Source: Malania oleifera (lineage: Eukaryota; Streptophyta; Magnoliopsida; Santalales; Ximeniaceae). From it: 64,000 nucleotides of DNA. A model generated the notes under the pieces. That model was given only the letters and a program-made list of their open reading frames with translations. It ran no database searches and was not told where the DNA came from. Shown here one piece after another: positions 21,891 through 34,267 of this stretch. A program made the position numbers and the translations under genes. Each line of letters starts with the position of its first letter. The first letter of the stretch is position 1. The stretch covers positions 7,409,764 through 7,473,763 of the forward strand of contig NC_080422.1 of the NCBI RefSeq assembly GCF_029873635.1, written 5' to 3'.

Positions 21891-23592
21891 TTAAGTGTTT
21901 TGTTTTGGTACCCATATTGGCTTGGGTCCTATGGGGTAAGTGTTCTTAATCACCCATTTGTATTTCATATTTTTTCCTTTATTTCCCCTGAAGGGGCAAG
22001 TAAAGCGTACATGACCTTTTCTTTCGCAATATAAGAAAATTTTATCAGCATGTAAGGGGTTTGGTTTAGGTGCAGGGATTTTCTTTGACACGGAGCTTCT
22101 TTTAGCACAAAGATTTGCAACACCTATTGATTTGGATGACGATAAGCCATACCCTAATCCTTCTTTGAAAATTCCAAATCTTTGGACTCCAAGTAGCTTA
22201 TCAAAATTCTCTTCACCATTTGTAAATTTGTAAATTGTATTATTTTGATCTTCCACCTTCTTTTTCAACTTTGAATTTTCTTGAAGAATTCCCATAATCT
22301 ATTTTTTTTCAAACTTCCAACTACTTTTTGAAAAGACTCCTTGTAATTCTTACACTTTTTAGTAAGTTTTTCGTTTTCAAAACTGAGTGATGCATTTTCC
22401 TCTTTTAAAGTATCACATGAGCAGATTTGTTTTTGCTTACATCTTGCATGACTTTCTTTTAAAATTTTGTTTTTCTTTTTGGCAGCTATCAATTCAATGT
22501 AAAGTTTCCTACAATTTTCTTCTAATTCTTCATACGATAGAAGGTATTCGTCGCCAAAATTTACCTCACTTTGTTCGTCCGCCATAAAACAGAAGTTGGC
22601 AACTTCTTCTTCGATTTCTTCATCGATTGATATTCCATCTAGCTCATCCCATCCGGTTTCGTTCATGGTTTTGAACATCCTTTTGTCTCCTTGTTGATTG
22701 TTGCGTTTATTTTGGAAGATTGGGCAGTCAGCCATGCAGTGCCCGATCTTTTTGCAGTTCTAGCACCTTATGCTTGATTTTCCTTTCTCCTTTTGTTTGC
22801 CACCACATTTGTTCATCAAAAAGTTTTTGAATCTTCTTGTAAGGAGAGCAACTTCATCATCGTCATAATTTTCTTCTTCCTCCATGAGCTCATTTTGTTT
22901 TCTAGCTTTTAGAGTCATTCTGGTAGCCTTCTTTGGTGCCTTAACTTCTACGATAGCGTTTTTATTTTTGATTTCATAGGTCATAAGAGACCCAATTAGC
23001 TTGTCGAAAGTGACTTTGATAGGTCCTTTGCCTCCTCAATTGCTGTGGACTTTGCGTGCCAAGATTCCGGTAGAGAGCAAAGGACTTTCTACACATTGTC
23101 TTCCATAAAATATTCTCTACCAAGAGCTTTTAGTCCATTTGTAATATGTGTAAAGCGAGTAAACATAGCAGTAATTGACTCAACCTCTTCCATTTTAAAC
23201 ATTTCATATTCTTTAACTAACATATAAATTTTTGACTTCTTTACCTTGGTTGTTCCTTCATACGTTACCTGAAACTTTTCCCACATCTCCTTTGTCGTGT
23301 TGCATCCACAGATTCAGTTGTATTCTTCATCGTTTATAGCACAATAAAGAAAGTTTTTAGTTTTAAAATTTAGTTGTGCTAGCTTTGCATCAGCCTCGAG
23401 AAGTTTCCCAATCGGTATGTCATCACCTTCCTCATTCTTGAAAACGTAGTCTCCTTTGGTGATGACATTCCACATTTGGTAGTCATAAGCTTGGATGAAG
23501 ATTGACATCCAATCTATCCATGTCGGGTAGTTAATTCTGTAGAACTTGGGAGGTCGATCCACGAATTGACCCTGGGCAAACATATCCGCCAT
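21891..23592 (-). pseudogene. Copia gag, broken
   Basis: Starts MADMFAQGQFVDRPPKFYRI at 23592. The UBN2-type gag core spans 23592-23089 (FQVTYEGTTKVKKSKIYMLV). A zinc knuckle near 22770-22700 reads RC-stop-NCKKIGHCMADCP, so its Tyr codon is TAG. A second cysteine motif (YCERKGHVRFTC) lies at about 22050-22010 and lacks its first Cys. Between them is a lysine/glutamate-rich, coiled-coil-like stretch (22735-22265). Three or more stops or frame breaks separate the fragments. Confidence 0.85.
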
Positions 23593-23639
23593 TTTGATCT
23601 CTGCACCTGGAAGTTACTCTGAATGTCTAGTGACTGGCA

Positions 23640-23657
23640 CTTGGCACTCTGATACCA
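23640..23657 (-). other. Primer-binding site of copia element
   Basis: Minus-strand TGGTATCAGAGTGCCAAG, two bases from the LTR edge at 23660; tRNA-iMet type with a variant 3' half. Confidence 0.8.
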
Positions 23658-23659
23658 CT

Positions 23660-25248
23660 TGTTGGACCGAATAAGCGTCTAGAGGGGGGTGAATAGACGT
23701 CTTTCACAGATATGCAACTTTTTCACAATCACACATATTTCTTGGCAAGAACAAGAGTATTATATCACAGTATATAAATAAATCAAATAACAATGATTGA
23801 GCAACACAAAAGAGAAAAGAGAAGAGAAGATTAATGCAGTGATGTTAACGTGGTTCGACACCAAGCCTATGTCCGTGCCTTGAGACCAACTCAAGGATTC
23901 CCTAAATCCACTATGTGATCCTTCTTCCAGTAGAGAAGCCTACACAAGCAGCTGCTCACAAAAAGCTCTTACAACTGTGCTCACCTAGAGTCACCTCACA
24001 ATGGCTCACAAAGAGCCTTACAATTCAAGGAATTTGAAGAGAAGTAGATACAATGTGAAATGCTCCTCTTGAGTTGAATATCCCAATGCAAACCTCACAG
24101 TATTCCCTCTTTGTCAATGGAGTGTAAACAAAAGCAAGAGCAAGAGGGCAAGAAGTCACACAATGAAACCCTAGAATGAATGCACAATAAGTGTTCTCAA
24201 CAACCCATATGCTTAACTAGTTTGTAATCAATGCATAAGACCTATTTTAAAGGCCAAAGGGGCGAGCAGGGTGCTGGAGAGCCGTTAGGCATTTAATGAT
24301 ATGAGGCAAATTGAAAACTAGCCATTCTGGCACAGTAAATGTTGTCTGCAGCCCGACGTTCGTCAATGAGGTCGTACCTTCGTCGATGAGCCCCATTAGT
24401 TCCTTTATCGACGAAGCCCTATGTTTTTCGACGAGTCATTTGTTCTGAATTTAGATAGGTCTTAGTTTCTTTTTTGTCGATGAGTACCCTGTGTATGTCT
24501 GTGAACCTTGAACAAACTTCGCCGTCGAGTCCCCTATATTCATCAACGAAGGTGCTTTGAACTTTTTAGGTGTTCTCGGTAAATTCTCGTTGACGAGAAC
24601 CCTGTGTACGTTGATGAGGTGCTGTGTTGTTCTCGTCGATGAAACCCTTGTGTTTGTCGATGAGCCTTTTACTTTTCTTTGTAAAATCATTCCAACCAAG
24701 TTCGTGTTGAAGTAAAAGGTTCTCATCTTTGTTTTAGAAATGATCTTTAATCTATTTTAAGATGTCTTAGGTTTAGTAAAATATGTTTGAGGGTTTTAGA
24801 CATCTTGTGCAGTTTACTTGACTTGTTATGTATGTGTGAAACTAGTATTTGTGTCCTAGTCTATCGTGAACTGAATGCATATCTATTTTTCCCGTCTCTT
24901 GCTTGTACTTTTGAGTTGCACCATACACAAAGGATTACAATATCAATCTCTATTAGTCACACACACAACCCAGAGCTTGTGCTTGTTATACATGATCCAT
25001 AAATGCTTTGGTTGAGTGGCAAAGTTCCGGGTATGTCATATGTTGGAATTTGTTGATGGTTATCTGCTCTTTGTTGGTTTGTGACTTGTTTAACTCTTAT
25101 GCTTGCTTTGGAACTGTCCTGTGCATCTAAACTGGACTAAAGGAAAACTGTTAGTAACCTTAAAGAACCGCTGATGGGTTGTTGTCATCAAAACAAGGCT
25201 GGAATGAAAGCCCTTAGCTACTAGGTTTAACACACACCAATTCCAACA
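23660..25248 (-). repeat. 5' LTR of copia element
   Basis: 1589 bp with perfect terminal inverted repeat TGTTGGA/TCCAACA. It contains the TCGTCGACGA-type array at 24350-24670 and the copia-wide block (AACGTGGTTCGACACCAAGC at 23848, then GTCCGTGCC). Confidence 0.88.
24350..24670. repeat. TCGTCGACGA-type array in copia LTR
   Basis: About ten degenerate units (TTCGTCGATGAGCC, TTATCGACGAAGCCCTATG, TCGTTGACGAGAACCCTGTG, CTCGTCGATGAAACCCTTG). The phrase CCCTGTGT-N-GT(C/T)GATGAG recurs, matching the linker of gypsy LTR arrays such as 18845-19115. Confidence 0.75.
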
Positions 25249-25253
25249 AATGA

Positions 25254-27248
25254 TGTAATGACCCGAGGAATAATGGTATTTAAATAATAAAAAGAGAGGA
25301 AAATGGAAATAGTAAAGGGGGTAGCAGTAGATTTCATCGACGAGAGCAAAGCGTTCGTTGACGACGTGGCATTTTGGGCTCGTCGACGAGGGTGCGTCTC
25401 GTCAACGAGAAGATACCGAGAGGTTGTTTTTCTAAGTTCTGAATTTCATCGATGAGGAGAAGGCATTTATTGACAAACCTCCTTCTTAACCTCGTCGATG
25501 AGGTGATGTGGCTCGTTGACGAAGGCTAGAGTATAAATAGTACGAATCTCAGATTTTATGCAGAATTAACAGCAAAATATTTTCCCTCTCTCTCCACTAC
25601 GGTTTCCTCCCCTTCTCTCTTCGATTTCGGCTCCGTTTATCGCCAAATCAACAATCTGAGGCCACCACGACGCCCCTAGGAATGTTCTCTCCAAGTTTGT
25701 TAGAGCGGATCGTTGGTGGGACTGAATTGAATTTCATCTCAGATTTAGGGTAAGGTCTTTTATTCAAAATTAGACTTTCCAGTAGTTGTAGGAAATGTAG
25801 TAGTCGAAAAAATAATGATATTTTATTCTGGGATGTATTGTGTTCAGGGTGTTGAGTGGGGAACCCTATAGGTGTAGGACCAGTCACATTAGGAGACTTT
25901 AGCAAGAATGAGGTAAGAGAAATATGTTATGTTAGGAAATCTTAGTATGATTTCAGTACAAATTATATGTTTTTACCAAATTATCATTCAGACCATAAAT
26001 ATAGTTTTTAGAGCCTGATAACCTTAATATTTAATTGTGTGGCATGAGTTGGTAATTAAACAGTACAATATTTATACAATTTACAAATACCATGATTACA
26101 ACTTTTTAGCATAAAAATCATGATATTTATATGTTTATAGAATGATGAATTTTCAGTATACAGTATACTCAGAAACATATATTTTCAGCAATTTCATAAC
26201 ATCATGATTTCAGAACCATAACACCCAAATACTCATATATTTAGACAACTTTTCAGTTATACAGAAACTAAATATTCAGTAAGTTATTCAAATTTTCAGA
26301 TAAGTCTTACTGGGTTATGGTTATTTCAAATCATGGTAAAACAATAATTTAGAAATATCAGTTATTTACATAGTATTAGACCCTGATGGACCAGATTTAG
26401 TTAGCAGAGGTCGGTACCATAGCTATATTCAGTTCAGAGTGCAACCACATTACTCAGATAGTATGTGGTATTCAGAAGTTAATCGTGCCTATGTTGTGGA
26501 TAGGCTCCCCTTCAGAGAAAGGTTGAGGGGGCCGATCTAACTATCGGAGTCCAGTTGACTTACCTTAATCAGCTAGCCAGGTTAGGTCCCGCCTACGAGC
26601 CGCACAACCCTATCATGAGGGGTTAAATCATGATATACAGTTATCCATCTAGGGAAGTTTTCTCAGTTATTATAAGTATATATAGATTTACAGAAACAAT
26701 AGAGGTAACTATGAATATTAGAAGTATTATAAATAGTAAATTTATAAGCACAGATGTGTTAAGCAACGTTGGTAGAAGTTATATTATATGTTATTTTTAG
26801 CAACATTCTCAGATTCAGTTATCCGTGATATTTTTAAATTAGATATTTGTAGAATAATAGCTAATTCGCCACACACTAGCAATAACATATTTCATTTTAC
26901 TGAGCATTGTCTCATCCCAGTGGTTTAATATTTTTCAGGTGATCTAGTTAGGCGAGCAGATTAGGCTCATGGGTAGAGGGGCTACGGTGCTGTTCTGTTA
27001 GTAGAGTGAGTATTTTGGGAGGTTATTTCTGTATAGCCTATATTGTAGTTGAGAGTATTCTAGGAATAGTTGTATATGTATATTTTGGGAATATTCTGGC
27101 ACTCTGGTATTGTATATATATGGTTATGGTTATATGGTTTCGGTAACTCGCTGCTTAGGTTGATGGTTTTATATTAATTAGAAGGTAACTGAGCAGTGGA
27201 ATTTCATAGTATTTATTATTAAAAAAAAAATATTAGCAGGTCGTTACA
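25254..27248 (+). repeat. 5' LTR of decayed gypsy
   Basis: 1995 bp. It holds the palindrome array at 25330-25530, a TATA-like GTATAAATAG at about 25531-25541, and the conserved block around 26540-26640 (GCCTACGAGCCGCACAACCC). Ends GGTCGTTACA. Confidence 0.9.
25330..25530. repeat. TCGTCGACGA array upstream of LTR TATA box
   Basis: About eight units, including GCTCGTCGACGAGGGTGCG at 25378, TCGTCAACGAGAAGATACC, CTCGTCGATGAGGTGATG and GCTCGTTGACGAAGGC at 25511. The TATA box follows within about 15 bases. Its 3' LTR equivalent is at 32370-32545. Confidence 0.8.
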
Positions 27249-27251
27249 GTT

Positions 27252-27264
27252 TGGTATCAGAGCC
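27252..27264 (+). other. Primer-binding site of decayed gypsy
   Basis: TGGTATCAGAGCC three bases after the 5' LTR. Confidence 0.9.
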
Positions 27265-27557
27265 TAGGTTTCTAAGTTCTATTGACTTTAGAGTGCATCG
27301 GAAGTAATACTAGAGTATAGGAAAAGATTTGAGGTTTGTTCTATAATCTGGGTATAAAATTTCCGTCGTGGTTTCTATGACGATTTCAGGAAAATCATAA
27401 TAAACTATTCTTGGGTCATGTGTCTAGGTTGTAGAATTGGATTTTGAATTAAGATTAGGGAAGGTAGTTAATTATGAATAGGGGATTCCAGTTGAAAGAA
27501 ATAGTATAGGTTGGCACAGAGGATAAGGTTTTTAAAGTGTGTTCCTCATTTTTCAGG

Positions 27558-28951
27558 ATGGACTTAGGAAGTAGTTGCATGAACGCTGGGGAAGATAGGC
27601 CAAGACCTTCTAGTATGGGAAGTGGAGATATTGATGCAGTACTGCACAACGTCACCTAGCAGGTGATGACTGAGATGGCTAGGAGCTTAAGGGAGCGTAG
27701 TTGCACGATCGATCAGTTTACGCAGATGAAGTCCCCATCTTTTACTGGAAGAGATGACCCGATTATAGCTGAAAATGGGGTTCAGGACATTGAGGAGACG
27801 TTGGCTGTGCTCCCATGTACGGATGAACAGAAGGTGGTATTTGCGACATTTAAACTGACAAGAGAGGCAAAATGCTAGTAGAGATCAGCGCGATCGATTG
27901 AGGAGCAGAGGCCGATTCCAGTGCCAGTGACGTGGGACTGATTCAAGGAGCTGTTCTTCGTGCGAAATTTCCCTACTATTGTTCAGAGTGCAAAGGTAGT
28001 AGAATTTATGTACCCAGTATAGGGGCAGATGACAGTATCTCAGTACGGAGCTCGATTTATTGAGTTGTTGCAATTTGCCCCATATTTAGCACCAGATGAA
28101 GAGAAAAAGGTAAGGAAGTTTGAAGAGGGTCTGAGGCAGAACTTGTTTGAGCAGGTGATTAGTTTTAGGGCTCAGACATTTGCGGAGGTCATAGATAAAG
28201 TTGCAATTATTGAGAGTGGTATACAGAGAGGTATTGCAGCTCAGTGTCAGAGGAAGATGCCCATGCCTCAGGATTTCCAAGCAGGCTCCAATAAGGCCCT
28301 ATGGAAAGGAGGCTGTGATAGGGGAGATCAGAGGTAGACGACAGGACCTCGTGAGAATCAGGGTATGCAGACCTACCCAATATGTCAGACATGCGGGAGA
28401 TGACATTTGGGGGAGTGCCGAGCAAGGAGAGATGTTTGCTATCGTTGTGGGAGGCCTAACCACATGACACATGCATGTTCAAAACTGCCAAACTAGGCTC
28501 CAGCTCCCAGGCCTATCAAGGAGGATATCAGGTGGCTCGGGGAGGATATCAAGCGGCTTGGGAAGGCCAGTAGAGGAATGTAGTCCTGGTGAGGGTTTAT
28601 GCTTTGACGCCGGGTGATGTTAAGACGGTTGTGGATGTGGTGACAGGTACTTTTACTGTTCTATCATATCTAGTTGTTGTTTTATTTAATTTAGGTGCTA
28701 CTCATTCTTTTGTCTCTGCATCCTATGTCAATTTATCTGGAAGTGAGACCCATTCATTAGATATAGAATTATCAGTAGCTACACCATCAAGGTCAGTGAT
28801 GCGGTGTCAAAGGGTACTCAGGGGCTATCCAATAGAAAATCAGGGGAGAGTGCTACCTGCCAACTTGATTGTGTTTGTTATGTGTGAGTTTGATGTAATA
28901 TTGGGTATGGATTGCTTGGCAGTTAATCACGCTAGTATTGTTTGTCATTAG
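27558..28951 (+). pseudogene. Gypsy gag-protease, broken
   Basis: ATG at 27558 gives MDLGSSCMNAG, then gag fragments (SPSFTGRDDPIIAENGVQDI at about 27732, FIELLQFAPYLAPDEEKKVR at about 28056). The zinc knuckle CYRCGRPNHMTHAC at 28437-28478 is intact. The protease fragment at 28589-28951 has FNLGATHSF, where the catalytic Asp-Ser of the family is changed to Asn-Leu, so it could not cleave. Several stops and frameshifts lie between fragments. Confidence 0.85.
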
Positions 28952-31900
28952 AAAGAAGTAATTTTTAGAACCGCTGGTGAGCAAGAATTCAGGTTTGTTG
29001 GCTTACGTGTACGTGCTTTGTCACACCTAGCGTCAGCCATGCAGGCGAGTAGATTGCTCCTGGGCGGAGGTCAGGGGTTTGCGGCTTTTGTAAAGGAATT
29101 TTTAGAAAATGAGTTGAAGCTTGACAGTACACCAGCAGTACAAGAATTCTCATATGTTTTTTCCAAAGGAGCTACTTGGGTTGCCTCTCGAACGCGAGGT
29201 GGATTTTGTTATAAATTTACCTTCAGGGACAGTGCCAATCTCTAAGATTCCTTACCGTATGGCTCCAGCTAAATTGGGAGAATTAAAGGATTAGTTGCAA
29301 GACTTGTCGGATAAGGGATTTATATGACCCAGTGTATCGCAGCGGGGAGCTCCAGTGTTGTTTGTAAATAAGAAAAATAGGTCCATGAGGATGTGTATTG
29401 ATATCAAGGAGAAAAACAAGGTTACTATTAAGAACGAATATCCTCTACCCCATATAGATGATCTATTTGATCAGCTCCAGGGTACACAGGTGTATTCCAA
29501 GATTGACCTCACATCAAGTTATCATCAAGTGGGGGTAAAAGCAGGAGACGTTGTGAAAATAGCCTTCAAGACCAGGTATGGGCACTATGAATTCCTTGTT
29601 ATGCCATTTGGTCTAACGAATGCCCCAACTGTGTTCATGGACTTGATGAATAGAGTTTTTCACCAGTACCTAGATTAGTTTGTAGTGGTTTTTATTGATG
29701 ATATACTGGTTTATTAGAGGGGCTTTGAGGATCATGAGACGCATTTGAGACAGGTACTGCAGACACTCAGAGAGGAAAAGTTCTATGCCAAATTTAGCAA
29801 GTGTGAGTTTTGACTTGAGAAAGTGGTGTTTTTGGGCCATGTGATTTTAGGAGATGGTATTTCAGTGGACCACAGCTAAATTAATGCAGTGGTGAATTGG
29901 GCCAGGCCGAAGAACGTGCAAGAAGTCAGAAGTTTCGTGGGACTGGAAGGTTATTACCGTTGATTTGTTGAGGGGTTTTCAGCCTTATCAGGACCTCTCA
30001 TGCGTTTGACCAGGAAAAATGCTAAATTTGTGTGGGATGAAGAATGCGAGCAAAGTTTTCAGAAATTAAAGCAGCGGATCGTCACTGCACCAGTACTGAA
30101 AATTCCATCAGGAGGTGATGGTTATGTAATTTACAATGATGGGTCTTTGAAAGGGCTCGATTGTGTGTTGATGCAGCATGGTAGGGTGATAGCGTATACT
30201 TCTAGGCAGTTAAAAGAGTGTGAAAAGAACTACCCTACTTACGATCTGGAATTGGCTGGAGTAGTGCACAAACTAAAGATTTGGATGCATTATTTATATG
30301 GTGAGAGATGTGAAATATTTTCTGATCATAAGAGTCTAAAGTATTTCTTCACACAAAAAGAGTTGAATATGCGGCAAAGGAGATGATTATAACTCATCAA
30401 GGATTATGATTGTACCATCAGTTACCACCTAGGTAAAGCAAATGTGGTGGCTAATGCACTGAGCCGTAAATCAGAAGATACAATACAGTTAGCAGCAGTA
30501 ATTCAGCACCCAATTCAGATGGACTTGGAAAGGCTCGGCGTGGAGTTAGTGGAAGATGATCCTCAGGTGTTTATTGCCAGCCTGGTTGTACAGCCTATAC
30601 TATATGAAAGGATTAAAGCTGCTCAAGGGGATGATCCAAAATTAGCGGAAGTAATAGCCAGAATACAGGATGGTTAGGGAAAGGAATTCAACATTTCAGA
30701 TGATGGGGCTTTGAGATTTCGTAGTAGATTGCGTGTGCTTGCAGATGATAGCATTAGGAGAACAATTCTAGAGGAGGCTCACAGGTCTCTATACACTATT
30801 CACCCTGGCAGTACAAAAATGCATAGAGATTTACGAGAGTATTTTTGGTGGAGCGAAATAAAGACGGAGGTTGCAGAATTTGTACAGTAGTGCTTGACGT
30901 GCCAACATGTTAAGGCTGAGCACCAGAGGCTGGCAGGACAATTGCAGCCACTTTTCATCCCCAAGTGGAAGTAAGACCATATATCCATGGATTTTGTTAC
31001 TGGACTACCGCCGACGCCGCATGGTTAGAATGCCATTTGGATAATTGTTGATAGGCTGACGAAAACAACTCATTTTCTGCCTATTAAAGTTAGCTACCCT
31101 ATGAATAGACTAGCAGAGATTTATATACAGGAGATTGTTCGACCCCATGGAGTGCCAGTATCCATAGTCTCAAGTCGTGATCCTCGCTTTACATCATGAT
31201 TCTGGAAGAGCTTGTAGGAGGCTTTGGGGACCCAGTTAGCATTCAGCACCGCTTTCCATCCTCAAATAGACGATCAGACAGAGAGAACGATTCAAGTACT
31301 TGAGGATATGTTGCGAGCGTGTGTGTTAGATTTTGGGGGTAGTTGGACTCAGTTCATGCTACTGGTGAATTTGCATATAATAACAGTTATCAGGCCAGCA
31401 TTGACATGACACCATTTGAGGCTCTATATGGTAGGAGATGTCGTTCTCCTCTATATTGGGATAAGATGGGTGAGCGGCGAGTTGTGGGACTAGAGTTAGT
31501 GCAACAAGCATATGACAAGGTTCGACTCATTAGGGATAGAATCAGTGCAGCACAGAGTCAGCAAGAAAAGTTACGCAGATACTCGCCGTCGAGAATTGAA
31601 ATTTGAAGTGGGTGATAATGTATTTCTAAAAATAGCACCACTAAAGGGAATCATGAGGTTAGGGAAGAAGGGTAAGTTGAGCCCTAGGTTTATTGACCCA
31701 TTTGAGATACTCGAGAAGATTGGGTCAGTTGCCTACAAGTTAGTTTTACCACCTATGTTATCTAGGATGCACGACGTATTCCATGTTTCCATGCTGAGGA
31801 AATACGTCCTAGACCCTTCTCATATAATCAGTTATGGTGAATTAGAGCTCAGTGATTCGCTAGTTTATGAGGAGGTACCAGTGTGGATTTTGGATAGAAG

Positions 31901-32030
31901 AGAACAGGAACTACGTAATAAAAAGATTCCTCTGATAAAGGTTCTATGGAGGAATCATGCAATAGAAGAGACTTCTTGGGAGCTCGAGGAACATATCAGA
32001 TAGAAATATCCAAAATTGTTCCAAGAAGTT
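28952..32030 (+). pseudogene. Gypsy pol, broken
   Basis: RT at 29355-29740 keeps MPFGLTNAP and, after an in-frame stop, VVFIDDIL. RNase H at 30000-30480 keeps [19 protein letters not shown] and [10 protein letters not shown], but the first catalytic block reads YNDGS for YSDAS. Integrase lies at 30780-31620 with the finger (CLTCQH) and FHPQIDDQTERTIQ. The chromodomain-like end is at 31512-32003 (DVFHVSMLRKYVLDPSH, VLWRNHAIEETSWELEE). At least ten stops or frame breaks (for example near 29678, 29716, 29815, 30386 and 30676) show long inactivity. Confidence 0.88.
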
Positions 32031-32282
32031 CAAATTTAAATAGGAAAATGTACGTAAATATGTTGTATTTCTTTTGCAGGTACATGTAATAGTTTAGTTA
32101 TGAATGGTCTTTTAGTTTTTAGAGAATTTTATTTTAATTTATATATGTAATCTCTCAGAACTTGAAATGTAACCACGGTATTCCTCCACCATAAGTGAGG
32201 GTAAGTAATGAAATAAATAGATCACTTTTCTTAAGGGATGGCAAATCGTATGGATAGTAAATTTCGAGGATGAAATTTTATA

Positions 32283-32294
32283 ATGAAGGGAGAA
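32283..32294 (+). other. Polypurine tract of decayed gypsy
   Basis: ATGAAGGGAGAA immediately before the 3' LTR; the expected plus-strand primer. Confidence 0.75.
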
Positions 32295-34267
32295 TGTAAT
32301 GACCTTAGAAATAATAGTATTTAAATAATAAAGAGAGAGGAAAATGGAAATAGTAAAGGGGGTGGCAGCAAACTTCGTCAACGAACGCTTCGCATTTTTC
32401 GATGACGTGGCATTTTGGGCTCGTCGACGAGAAGATACCGAGAGGTTGTTTTTCCAAGTTTTGAATTTTGTCAACGAGGAGAAGACATTCGTCGATGAAC
32501 CTCCTTCTTGACCTTGTCAACGAGGTGATGTGGCTCGTCGACGAAGACCAGAGTATAAATAGTACAAATCTCGAATTTTACACATAATTAACAGCAAAAT
32601 ATTTTCCCTCTCTCTCCTCTACAATTTCTTCCCCTTCTCTCTTTGATTCCGGCATCGTTTCTTGCCAAATGAATGATCTGAGGCCACCATGTTGCGCTTG
32701 GGAAAGTTCTCTCCAAGTTTGTCGGAGCGAATCATTGGTGGGACTGAATTGAATTTCATCCCAAATTTAGGGTAATGTCTTTTATTCAAAATTAGGTTTT
32801 CCAGAAGTTGTAGGAAATGTAGTAGTCGAAGAAATAATGATATTTTATTATGAAATGTATTGTTTTCAGGGTGTTGAGTGGGGAACCCTGTGGGTGTAGG
32901 ACCAGTCACATTAGGGGACTTTAGCAAGAATCAGGTAAGGGAAATATGTTATGCTAGGAAATCTTAGTATGATTTCAGTACAAATTATATGTTTTTACCA
33001 GATTATCATTCAGACCATAAATATAGTTTTCAGAACCTGATAACCTTAATATTTAATTGTGTGGCATGAGTTGGTAATAGAACAGTACAATATACAATTT
33101 ACAAATACCATGATTACAACTTTTTAGCAGAAATATCATGATATTTATATGTCTATAGAATGATGAATTTTCAGTATACAGTATACTCAGAAACATATAT
33201 TTTCAGCAATTTCAGAACATCATGATTTCAGAACCATAACACCCAAATACTCAAATATTTAAACAACTTTTCAGTTATATAGAAACTAAATATTCAGCCA
33301 GTTATTCATATTTTCAGATAAGTCTAACGGGTTTATGGTTATTTCAAATCATGGTAAAACAATAATTTAGAAATATCAATTATTTACATAGTATTAGACC
33401 CTGATGGACCAGATTCAGTCAGCGGAGGTCCGTACCATAGCTATATTCAGTTTAGAGTGCAACTACATTATTCAGATAGTATGTGGTATTCAGAAGTTGA
33501 TCGTGCCTATGTTGTGGATAGGCTCCCCTTCAGATAAAGGTTGAGGGGGCCGATCTGACTGTCGGAGTCTAGTTGACTTACCTTAATCAGCTAGCCAAGT
33601 TAGGTCCCGCCTACGGGCCGCACAACCCTGTCATGAGGGGTTAAATCATGACATACAATTATCCATCTAGGGAAGTTTTCTCAGTTATTATAAGTATATA
33701 TAGATTTACAGAAACAATAGAGGTAACTATGAATATTAGAAGTATTATGAATAGTAAATTTATAAGCACAGATGTGTTAAGCAACGTTGGTAGAAGTTAT
33801 ATTATATGTTATTTTTAGCAACATTCTCAGATTCAGTTATCCATGATATTTTTAAATTAGATATTTGTAGAATAATAGCTCATTCGCCATACAAGAGCAA
33901 TAACATATTTCGTTTTACTAAGCATTGTCTCATCCCAGTGGTTTAATATTTTTCAGGTGATCCAGTTAGGCGAGCAGATCAGGCTTATGGGTAGAGGGGT
34001 TATGGTGCTGTTCTGTTAGTAGAGTGAGTATTTTGGGAGGTTATTTCTGTATAGCCTATATTGTAGTTGAGAGTATTCTAGGAATAGTTGTATATGTATC
34101 TTTTGGGAATATTCTGGCACTCTGGTATTGTATATATATGGTTATGGTTATATGGTTTCGGCAACTCGCTGCTTAGGTTGATGGTTTTATATTAATTAGA
34201 AGGTAATTGAGCAGTGGAATTTCATCTATTTATTATTAAAAAAAAAAAATATTAGTAGGTCGTTACA
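32295..34267 (+). repeat. 3' LTR of decayed gypsy
   Basis: 1973 bp, TGTAATGACC to GGTCGTTACA. Compared with the 5' LTR it has lost part of the palindrome array (32370-32545) but keeps TATA, the conserved block (33560-33660) and the terminal A-run (34240-34249). Confidence 0.9.

Larger units (their letters stand above)
3511..25248 (-). mobile_element. Ty1/copia element, interrupted by a nested stack
   Basis: In element order on the minus strand: 5' LTR (25248-23660), PBS, gag (23592-21891), protease/GAG-pre-integrase/integrase start (21890-21139), the inserted stack (21138-6705 plus one target duplicate), then integrase end, reverse transcriptase and RNase H (6704-4376) and an extra region (4375-3511). 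The integrase reading frame resumes across the insertion once one copy of ATTAC is removed, showing that both halves are one element. The 3' LTR is not in the window. The 5' LTR has perfect 7-bp inverted ends TGTTGGA/TCCAACA. The pol and gag carry stops and frameshifts. Confidence 0.88.
25254..34267 (+). mobile_element. Ty3/gypsy chromovirus, complete but decayed
   Basis: 9014 bp bounded by TGTAATGACC and GGTCGTTACA, with duplication AATGA at 25249-25253 and 34268-34272. Order: LTR, PBS, gag, protease, RT, RNase H, integrase with chromodomain-like end, polypurine tract, LTR. The LTRs differ by substitutions and a roughly 20-bp deletion in the palindrome array, and pol carries many stops, so it is much older than the element at 8354. 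It was inserted exactly at the outer edge of the neighbouring copia element (ends 25248). Confidence 0.93.

Noticed and set aside
24350..24670. CRISPR-like regularly spaced repeats
   Set aside because: Units are degenerate palindromes in an LTR promoter of a plant retrotransposon, spacers are not unique, and there is no cas gene.
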